Source of the DNA: a virus
IMG/VR virus record: IMGVR_UViG_3300035181_001685
Coordinates: 1 to 34,281 of that record
DNA: 34,281 bases
Reading direction: 5' to 3' (one strand)
Positions 28,659 to 34,281 of the stretch are shown here, piece after piece; positions within the stretch are counted from its first letter, which is position 1, and the number at the start of each line of letters is the position of its first letter. The notes under the pieces were generated by a model, which saw only the letters and a list, made by a program, of their open reading frames with translations, was not told where the DNA came from and searched no databases. A program made the position numbers and the translations under genes.

Positions 28659-30187
28659 TGAAAAATGAATTCATCAAAACAGCACACACTGAATTAGAAT
28701 ATACTCCAGAACAAATCCAAGAGTTAAAAAAATGTGCTGAAGATCCTGTTTACTTTATCAGTCACTACTGTTATGTTCAACACCCTACAAAGGGTAAAGT
28801 TCTATTTAAGCTTCGTCCTTATCAAGAAAAAATTGTAAGAGCGATGCAGCACAATCGCTGGACAATTCTTCTGATCGGACGTCAAGCAGGGAAGTCTGAG
28901 ACGTCTTCTGCTTTTGCTTATTGGTTTGCATGTTTCCATTCTGACAAAAACATCTTACTCGCGTCAAACAAGCAAAAGGGTGCGACAGACTTGATGAATC
29001 GAATCAAGTTCATGTATGAAAACACTGCTAACTTTTTGCGCCCTGGTGTAAAATTTTACAATCGAGGTTCAGTTGAGTTTGATAATGACAGTAAGATCTG
29101 GTCAGAAGCTACTACCGAGACGACAGGTCGTGGTAGATCTATTTCACTGTTCATTAGCGACGAATTAGCTTTCGTAAACAAGCGAATTCAAGAAGAGATG
29201 TGGGCTTCAATTTTCCCTACTTTAGCTACCGGTGGTTCATGCGTCGTGATGTCAACTCCTAACGGTGACAGTGAACTATTTGCAGAGCTTTGGCGTGGGG
29301 CCGAAGCTGGAACTAACGGGTTTGTTCCGATCTTTGTTCCGATCACTGAGATTCCAGAACGTGATCAAGTTTGGATTGACATGATGCGTTCTAAGGTAGG
29401 AGATCTCAGATTTCAGCAAGAGTTTCTTGCTGAATTTCTATCATCTGATCCTCTCTTGATCAAGTCACTCACGTTACAAGGTTTAAAAAGTACAGTTCCA
29501 TTATACATTAACAAAGGTTTTAGCTTCTGGAAAGAGATCAGTCACAAGAAATCTTATATTATAGGTGTTGACGTTGCAGAGGGTGTTAAACAGGACTTTT
29601 CAACTATACAAGTGTTTGAACTTGAAACGTTAGAGCAAGTAGCAGAATTTCGTAATAATGAGATAAATGAAAGTCAACTATACAATGCAATAAAGTGGGT
29701 GATTTCTGAAATTTTATCAAACCGTGATAAGAACACCAACAAAGCCCCCACCGTATACTGGTCATTTGAGAACAATTCTGCTGGTGCAGCGATCGGAACA
29801 TTATATTACAATGATGAAAAGTTCCCTGAAGAAGCTCAACTGATCAATGGAAAGGGTGAGCGACTAGGGATGCGCACAGTAAACAAGCATAAGGTTGAAG
29901 CGTGTAGACAATTAAAAGGTTTGGTAGAAAAAGTCAACAATGGGATCAAGCTTAACTCAACTAAGTTGATCTTTGAACTGAAAAATTTCATCGTGACAGG
30001 AGCATCTTACGCCGCAAAGCGCGGTGCTACAGATGACTTGGTCTCAGCTCTATTGATTGTGATTCGAGTTCTCAAACAATTATCAGAATATGAACCGGAG
30101 ATCTTTGATAAGCTTTATAAGTCTGAAAATGAGTTTTATACTGAAGAGACAAATGATTATGATGAACCGATCGCGTTTTTGGTGTGA
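28658..30187 (+). CDS. Large terminase subunit (T4 gp17-like)
   Basis: The 509-residue packaging motor has Walker A LLIGRQAGKSE near residues 71-81, Walker B LFISDELAF near 164-172 with the catalytic Glu, motif C VVMSTPNGD, and a C-terminal RNase H-type nuclease: IIGVDVAEGVKQDFS near 297-311 (first Asp), YWSFENNSAGAAIG near 365 (Glu), and GATDDLVSALL near 455 (Asp pair). It is shorter than T4 gp17 (610) but has all motifs. It translocates DNA into proheads at the portal and cuts concatemers. No strong ribosome site is seen before the ATG, and the start region lies in a 33-bp repeat. Confidence 0.96.
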   Translation: MKNEFIKTAHTELEYTPEQIQELKKCAEDPVYFISHYCYVQHPTKGKVLFKLRPYQEKIVRAMQHNRWTILLIGRQAGKSETSSAFAYWFACFHSDKNILLASNKQKGATDLMNRIKFMYENTANFLRPGVKFYNRGSVEFDNDSKIWSEATTETTGRGRSISLFISDELAFVNKRIQEEMWASIFPTLATGGSCVVMSTPNGDSELFAELWRGAEAGTNGFVPIFVPITEIPERDQVWIDMMRSKVGDLRFQQEFLAEFLSSDPLLIKSLTLQGLKSTVPLYINKGFSFWKEISHKKSYIIGVDVAEGVKQDFSTIQVFELETLEQVAEFRNNEINESQLYNAIKWVISEILSNRDKNTNKAPTVYWSFENNSAGAAIGTLYYNDEKFPEEAQLINGKGERLGMRTVNKHKVEACRQLKGLVEKVNNGIKLNSTKLIFELKNFIVTGASYAAKRGATDDLVSALLIVIRVLKQLSEYEPEIFDKLYKSENEFYTEETNDYDEPIAFLV

Positions 30188-30193
30188 GATAAA

Positions 30194-30574
30194 ATGTTTA
30201 AAAAATTTCTAGAACTTTCTGAAAGCTTAGATAAGCTTTATCACTTTTCTACCGAGTCTAATTTAGCTGAAATAAAGAAACACGGTTGGAAGTTATCTCC
30301 TAGCGATGCTGTATATGGACGTGGAGTTTATCTAACGTCTGATCCTAATTTTAGAAATTTACCCTACCTAGAAGTAAAGCTTAAAGATCATAAAGCTCTT
30401 GATATTAACCAGAACGCTTCATTTCAAAGTCAAATTTCAAATCTAAGGTTAAATGATGGAGATGTAAGTGAAGCTCTTTTACAAAAGGGGTTTAAGAGCA
30501 TTAAAATACATCGAAATGATGGTACTCTTTGGGTGAACGTTCTTGATCCAAGTATAATTCAGATCTTGAGATAA
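30194..30574 (+). CDS. Small ADP-ribosyltransferase-like protein with capsid-targeting-like N-terminus
   Basis: The 126-residue protein starts MFKKFLELSESLDK, with an L-S-E/S site. The rest is a compact ART/PARP-like fold: KLYHFSTESNLAEIKKHGW (H-F-S strand and helix), GRGVYLTSDPNF (the G-x-G-V-Y-L-T/S-D signature of the NAD-binding strand), then EALLQKGFKSIKIHRNDGTL and VNVLDPSIIQIL. These features resemble short bacterial and phage ART-like proteins; the catalytic Glu cannot be assigned by eye. Starting 6 nt after the terminase gene, it gives a pair of ART-like, possibly packaged proteins on either side of terL. Confidence 0.68.
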   Translation: MFKKFLELSESLDKLYHFSTESNLAEIKKHGWKLSPSDAVYGRGVYLTSDPNFRNLPYLEVKLKDHKALDINQNASFQSQISNLRLNDGDVSEALLQKGFKSIKIHRNDGTLWVNVLDPSIIQILR

Positions 30575-30609
30575 ATGTTCTTTCTGAGCTTTATATGTTA
30601 TGATTCATA

Positions 30610-31086
30610 ATGGACACAAATAGATATATCAAACGACTTTCTCTTGCAACTCTCACAAATGCCCCGATCGGAGTAGGAGCCTTCATTGAAGGTAATGTTC
30701 TCTTGATCGGTGAACAGGCTTCAAACCCGTCAGAAGCTCCAGAACAACAGCCATTTTGTACTAACAAAGGGTGTTCTGGGTGGCTTAATAAGCAGCTTGA
30801 TTCTGAACAGATTCCAGAAGAACGTTTATTTTGGATAAACGCGTTAAATAATGACTCGTCACTTGTTGACTTGAAACAATTAGTTACACAACTTAAACCT
30901 ATAGTAGTAATTGCATTGGGTGAAGTTGCTAAACAAACTTGTAAACAACAAGGGATTGAACATGAAGCTTTTTACCATCCTCAGTACTGGAAACGCTTTA
31001 GAAGTAAAGAGCGCTACGCTCTCTTAGACAAACTAAGTGAGTTAACTGTGAAAAATGTTCAATCATCAGAATTTGAGTTATTATAA
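30610..31086 (+). CDS. Uracil-DNA glycosylase superfamily-like protein
   Basis: The 158-residue protein has the order of motifs seen in the UDG superfamily: GNVLLIGEQASNPSE near residues 28-42 (GExPG-like first motif, lacking the usual Pro-Gly), PFCTNKGCSGWLNKQL, RLFWINALNNDS, IVVIALGEVAKQTC, and a terminal HP motif FYHPQYWKRF near 116-126. Family members excise uracil; this one lacks the standard water-activating residue, so it could bind DNA or nucleotides instead. The paired Cys in the middle might hold an iron-sulfur cluster, but four ligands are not evident. It is followed by the SSB gene. Confidence 0.55.
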   Translation: MDTNRYIKRLSLATLTNAPIGVGAFIEGNVLLIGEQASNPSEAPEQQPFCTNKGCSGWLNKQLDSEQIPEERLFWINALNNDSSLVDLKQLVTQLKPIVVIALGEVAKQTCKQQGIEHEAFYHPQYWKRFRSKERYALLDKLSELTVKNVQSSEFELL

Positions 31087-31089
31087 ATA
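31082..31089 (+). promoter_or_regulatory. Late promoter TATAAATA
   Basis: An exact T4 late consensus overlapping the stop of the preceding gene, 79 nt upstream of the SSB ATG. Confidence 0.62.
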
Positions 31090-31168
31090 AATCAGGTAAT
31101 CATCGAGCGATGTTAATCTGTTAATAAGTAAGCAGCAAATTTAATAAGTGTATAAGGAAATAAGAATC

Positions 31169-32095
31169 ATGGCTTTAGATATTAATCAACTTCGTGCAGC
31201 ATTCTCTAAAAAATCAGATGAAGGCAGTAGTGACAATGCTGGATTTTGGGATCGTTTCTACCCTTTCTACAAGATGGATTTTGACCAAACTTCAGTCTTC
31301 CGTTTTCTCCCTGACCTTGATGATGAAAATCCTCTTGGTTTTATCATGGAAAATAAGTACCATGAACTAATTATCAACGGTAAGAAAAAACGTATTGCTT
31401 GCTTAAAGATGTACGGTGAAGCTTGCCCTTGCTGTGAACAGTCTCAAAAGTACTACAATGAAGGTGATGAAAAGATAGGTAAAGCTTTTTGGCGCAAGAT
31501 TGATTACATTGCTCAAGGTGTGATCATATCTTCTGCGATTGATTATCCAATCAATGACGATGAAAATCCAGTTCGTTTGATCTCAATGGGTCCTAAGCTC
31601 TACAAGACGATTGAAGCGAAGATTGTCAAGGGTGACATGGATGAAATGCCATATGACATGATCAATGGTTATGATTTCAGAATCAACAAGACAAAACAAG
31701 GTGAGTATGCTGATTATACAACATCAGACTTTGCTCGCAAGTCAACCCCGATTCCAGAAGCTCTTTTGTCTCGAATCGAGTTATATGATCTGAAGAACTT
31801 CCGTTACGGTAAGATTGAACGTGAACAAGTTGAGACGATGATTGAAGCTTTCCTCACCGGTAAGTCTTATGAAGATGAAAAGAAAGATACTCCTCCCGAT
31901 CAAGGTTCTTCTTCAACAGGGAGTCCTGTTCTTGATTCAGCATTAGCTTCTCCTAAAGAAACGCTAACAGGTGAAAGTGTTGTTAACGCTATAAATTCAA
32001 CACCTGCTGAAAGCGCTCCTCCCTTTACCGGTGGAAAACTTTCTCCTCAAGAAATTCTAAGAAAGCTTAAAGAGCGTCAAACTGCTTCAGCTTAA
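31169..32095 (+). CDS. Single-stranded DNA-binding protein (T4 gp32-like)
   Basis: The ATG at 31169 gives MALDINQLRAAFSKKSDEGS, matching the basic N-terminal cooperativity domain of gp32. The 308-residue protein keeps the gp32 zinc site: YHELIINGKKKRIACLKMYG with His and Cys, then EACPCCEQSQKYY. The OB-fold continues through FRINKTKQGEYADYTTSDF. The C-terminal tail is Ser/Thr/Pro-rich and ends KLSPQEILRKLKERQTASA, unlike the acidic tail of T4 gp32, so its partner contacts may differ. It has a late promoter and its own terminator. Confidence 0.92.
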   Translation: MALDINQLRAAFSKKSDEGSSDNAGFWDRFYPFYKMDFDQTSVFRFLPDLDDENPLGFIMENKYHELIINGKKKRIACLKMYGEACPCCEQSQKYYNEGDEKIGKAFWRKIDYIAQGVIISSAIDYPINDDENPVRLISMGPKLYKTIEAKIVKGDMDEMPYDMINGYDFRINKTKQGEYADYTTSDFARKSTPIPEALLSRIELYDLKNFRYGKIEREQVETMIEAFLTGKSYEDEKKDTPPDQGSSSTGSPVLDSALASPKETLTGESVVNAINSTPAESAPPFTGGKLSPQEILRKLKERQTASA

Positions 32096-32111
32096 TTAGC
32101 GTAATACCGCA

Positions 32112-32144
32112 GAAGGGTGATCTAAAATAGGTTACCCTTCTTTT
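32112..32144 (+). terminator. Rho-independent terminator after the SSB gene
   Basis: A 12-bp stem (32112-32123 with 32129-32140, two G-U pairs) and a 5-nt loop are followed by TTTTCTTG. It separates the SSB gene from uvsX. Confidence 0.85.
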
Positions 32145-32158
32145 CTTGTGATGGAGAC

Positions 32159-33274
32159 ATGGCTATGTTGCCATTTATCAAAAAGTTTAAAAAAGAAATT
32201 CAAAAGCTTGAGAACGTCTCGACTGAGTTCTCACCCCCTGACATCTGGTATTCTACTGGGAACTATGCTCTCAATCGAATCTTGTCAGGTTCATACTTTA
32301 AAGCTATTCCACAAGGTAGACTGACCGGGATCGTGGGTCCTAGTGCTGCCGGTAAATCATATATAGTTTGTAACATGATCCGTGAAGCACAAGCTACAGG
32401 TGCGATTTGTTTGATTCTTGATTCTGAGAACGCGTTAGATCCAAAATTTATGAATCGTGCAGGAATCAATGTATCTGATGGCTCATTGATCTACACGCAG
32501 ATCGTCACAATTCAAGACGTGACTTCAGTGTTATCAGAGTTCTTGACAGGATATGAGAAAGAGTATGGACGTTTTAACAAAGAAGCTCCTAAGCTGTTCA
32601 TTGTGCTTGACTCTTTGGGTAACTGTTTGACAGATGCTGAAAATGAAAAATTTCAACAGGGACGTCAAACTGGTGATCAAGGTCAGTCTGCAAAGAACAA
32701 AAAGCATCTCTTGCGTACGCTAGTTTCAAGACTTGCTCGTTGCAATTCAACGTTTGTATTTACTGATCAGGTGTACCCAGCTGATCCGATGGCTGGTGAC
32801 GGTGCTTGGGCAGTTACCAACGGTGTTAAATATTCTGCTTCTCAAATCGGTTTGTTGACTAAGTTGAAGTTAAAAGAAGATTCTGAGATCGTCGGAATCA
32901 GAATGCGAGTTGAAACGTATAAGTCGCGCTTTGTGAAACCAGGTACTAAGATTGAACTTGAGATTCCATATTCAACGGGATTAAGCTCAACATCTGGGTT
33001 GATTGATCGTTTGATTGAAGACGGAATTGTAGTTAAAGACGGTTATGGTTTCTTAGTTGATATTGAAGGTAAACAAATCAAGTTCAAGAAAACTGATTTA
33101 AATGATGAGCTTGCGATCAAGATCTTGAACGGTAACGCAAAAGCGATTAAGATTGAAAAAGAGTTCAATGATCTTGAGTCAACCGATCTTTTCTTACCTG
33201 AAACAGATCAAACAGAAGTAATTGATACTGCTACCGGTGAAATTACTTCTACTGAGGCTTTCATTCATGACTGA
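32159..33274 (+). CDS. uvsX: Recombinase UvsX (RecA-like)
   Basis: The 371-residue protein has a RecA core: GRLTGIVGPSAAGKSYIVCN near residues 53-72 (Walker A GPSAAGKS), CLILDSENALDPKFMNRAGI (the RecA/UvsX catalytic Glu region), KLFIVLDSLGNCLTDAENEK (Walker B), and STFVFTDQVYPADP. It builds filaments on single-stranded DNA for strand exchange and recombination-dependent replication. GGAG lies 5 nt upstream of the ATG. It overlaps the co-chaperonin gene by 8 nt and is followed by uvsY, forming one unit. Confidence 0.95.
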   Translation: MAMLPFIKKFKKEIQKLENVSTEFSPPDIWYSTGNYALNRILSGSYFKAIPQGRLTGIVGPSAAGKSYIVCNMIREAQATGAICLILDSENALDPKFMNRAGINVSDGSLIYTQIVTIQDVTSVLSEFLTGYEKEYGRFNKEAPKLFIVLDSLGNCLTDAENEKFQQGRQTGDQGQSAKNKKHLLRTLVSRLARCNSTFVFTDQVYPADPMAGDGAWAVTNGVKYSASQIGLLTKLKLKEDSEIVGIRMRVETYKSRFVKPGTKIELEIPYSTGLSSTSGLIDRLIEDGIVVKDGYGFLVDIEGKQIKFKKTDLNDELAIKILNGNAKAIKIEKEFNDLESTDLFLPETDQTEVIDTATGEITSTEAFIHD

Positions 33275-33593
33275 TACTCCGAAAGCAAATTTTAGACTTC
33301 TTTATGATCTAGTGATGATTTATCCGATCAATTCTAAGCGTCAAGCTGAATCTGGAGTGATCGTTACTAGCATTATTGACAAGACTGCTCCTAGAGAGGG
33401 TTTTGTAGTAGCGATTGGTCCTGGGATTCTTGATAAGACTAATAGTTTAGTAGAAATCCCAGTAGTACCCGGAGATCGTGTCATTTTTTCTACTACTAAC
33501 TGTCGTGAGATCAAGTTTGAGGGTGATATCTTTCAGGTAGTCCCGTCATCTGAAATTCTTTGCAAGCTTGCTCAGCTACCAGAAGTCATTTAA
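33267..33593 (+). CDS. GroES-like co-chaperonin (T4 gp31-type)
   Basis: The ATG at 33267 lies inside the end of uvsX. The 108-residue protein has the Cpn10 pattern: LLYDLVMIYPINSKRQAESG, then a segment matching the GroES mobile loop (IVTSIIDKTAPREGFVVAIG), a G-P-G turn, VVPGDRVIFSTTNCREIKFE and a C-terminal strand. T4 gp31 replaces GroES and lets GroEL fold the major capsid protein. Position between uvsX and uvsY is unusual. The mobile loop lacks the GGI tripeptide of GroES (it reads SGVIVTS), so GroEL contacts may differ. Confidence 0.85.
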   Translation: MTDTPKANFRLLYDLVMIYPINSKRQAESGVIVTSIIDKTAPREGFVVAIGPGILDKTNSLVEIPVVPGDRVIFSTTNCREIKFEGDIFQVVPSSEILCKLAQLPEVI

Positions 33594-34057
33594 TGTCAGT
33601 GATTAAAGAAACTATTGGCGAGCTGGCCTTGAAGAAGGTACCAGCTCGCCTCGCTCTCTATGAACAATTAGTTGAAAATGCCGAATCTTTATTCAAGCTT
33701 GAGGGAAAGAGTCTTGAAGAAGCTTGTAAAGAGCATGCTCAAAACTTAATGATGTATGATCTAATGCTTCAAGAGTGTAAGACAATTGAAGAAACAATCA
33801 AGGTAAAGACTGAAGAGATTGAATCTAATCTTTATCGCAAGTATAATGAAAGCTATCAACGAGCACTTGGAACTACTGAGATCAAACAGTATATCAAGGG
33901 TGACCCTTCTTATATTTCAGCTTATGAAATTTTACTTGAAGTGAACCATATCAAGCGAAAGCTTGAGTCTGTAGTCGAAGCGTTAAAGTCAATGGGGTGG
34001 AGCTTATCACACATTGTAAAATTAAGAGTTGCTCAGCTGGGTGACGATACTTTATAA
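33593..34057 (+). CDS. uvsY: Recombination mediator UvsY
   Basis: The ATG at 33593 shares a base with the co-chaperonin stop (TAATG). The 154-residue helical protein matches T4 UvsY at the C-terminus: ILLEVNHIKRKLESVVEALK followed by SMGWSLSHIVKLRVAQLG, comparable with ILLDFCSGALDAIKSRGFAI and the following KHIQDMRAFEAG of T4. The N-terminal part (YEQLVENAESLFK, EEACKEHAQNLMMYDLML) has the expected long helices. UvsY loads UvsX onto SSB-coated DNA. The three-gene order UvsX, co-chaperonin, UvsY is compact and coupled. Confidence 0.85.
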   Translation: MSVIKETIGELALKKVPARLALYEQLVENAESLFKLEGKSLEEACKEHAQNLMMYDLMLQECKTIEETIKVKTEEIESNLYRKYNESYQRALGTTEIKQYIKGDPSYISAYEILLEVNHIKRKLESVVEALKSMGWSLSHIVKLRVAQLGDDTL

Positions 34058-34061
34058 AATC

Positions 34062-34281
34062 ATGAAAATCATAAACATATTTAAACTAGAAGGTATGCCT
34101 AAAACTGAATCTGATCAGAACTTAGTAGTTGAAAAACTTTTTCTGTACAGTATATACATGTAAAGAATGACATAGATTATTTTTTAGTAAGAGAAACAAT
34201 CTTTGATGAAACGTTGCTTCCAGGTTCTCGTAAGTTAGATCCTGACAAAGATTCTAATCTTTGTTCAACTATTTTATCAGA
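34062..34281 (+). pseudogene. Frameshifted or misread gene running off the right edge
   Basis: The ATG at 34062 gives MKIINIFKLEGMPKTESDQN and stops at TAA 34161-34163 after 33 residues. From about 34136 the -1 frame is open to the end of the window (VQYIHVKNDIDYFLVRETIF, DETLLPGSRKLDPDK). The switch lies at AAAAACTTTTTC, so loss of one base in a homopolymer (mutation or sequencing error) is the simplest explanation. The start loosely fits the shared N-terminal peptide (K-L-E/G). The function is not recognised. Confidence 0.5.

Noticed and set aside
30575-30609. Promoter before the UDG-like gene (GTTCTT - 16 - TATGAT)
   Set aside because: Both boxes are poor matches, and the gap is short enough for read-through from terL.
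34130-34170. Programmed -1 frameshift in the right-edge gene
   Set aside because: The frame change lies at a T5 run, but the heptamer is not in the phase needed for a classic slippery site. A one-base deletion or sequencing error is simpler.
1-34281. CRISPR array, diversity-generating retroelement, or integrase/attachment site
   Set aside because: No regularly spaced repeats, reverse transcriptase motif or integrase were seen in either strand.

Overview
The window is a stretch of an AT-rich, tailed, contractile (myovirus) phage genome in the wider T4-like group. The evidence is a set of recognisable T4-type morphogenesis and replication genes: tail sheath, gp15-like tail completion protein, tail tube, gp4-like head completion protein, small and large terminase, gp32-like SSB, UvsX, a GroES/gp31-like co-chaperonin and UvsY. 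It also has a repeated late-promoter box (T/G/C-ATAAATA) and two or three GTTTAC...TATAAT-type early promoters. All identities come from reading translated sequence by eye; no database search was run. The host is probably a Gram-negative bacterium, but the sequence does not name it.

Layout. 1-3.0 kb: the 3' end of a possible nrdG-like gene, an inserted homing endonuclease on the minus strand, and the tail sheath. 3.0-4.5 kb: a decayed endonuclease with an internal tandem duplication, fused to a broken copy of the next gene. 4.5-9.3 kb: early/accessory genes (zinc-domain protein, PRTase-like protein, SprT-like protease, GNAT-like protein, Rnl2-type RNA ligase) and a TnpB/IS200-IS605 remnant. 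9.3-11.0 kb: a more GC-rich island that looks recently acquired, with one gene carrying an early nonsense codon and a secreted/membrane protein. 11.07 kb: a tRNA with anticodon CAU. 11.9-18 kb: one minus-strand gene, then two neck-like structural proteins, the gp15-like protein and the tail tube. 18-22.7 kb: a second large homing endonuclease, a tube/baseplate-like protein, a gp4-like protein and the small terminase. 22.7-28.6 kb: a dense run of accessory genes between the two terminase genes. 28.7-34.1 kb: large terminase, a second ADP-ribosyltransferase-like gene, a UDG-like gene, SSB, UvsX, co-chaperonin and UvsY.

The most interesting signal is a shared N-terminal peptide, roughly M-K-[F/L]-x-[E/D/K]-[F/L/I]-L-x-E, on about fifteen otherwise unrelated proteins. 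It resembles the T4 capsid-targeting sequence of the internal proteins IPI-III and Alt, which ends in an (L/I)-x-E site cut by the gp21 prohead protease. If that reading is right, the phage packages and probably injects a large set of enzymes: a NUDIX hydrolase, a nucleotidyltransferase, a HExxH metalloprotease, a zeta-like P-loop kinase, two ADP-ribosyltransferase-like proteins, a PRTase-like protein and several unknowns. Most are clustered between and beside the terminase genes, which are adjacent in T4.

Mobile DNA has worked on the region repeatedly: two intact and one decayed homing endonuclease, two inverted IS200/IS605 remnants that keep the element's right end, and several local duplications.
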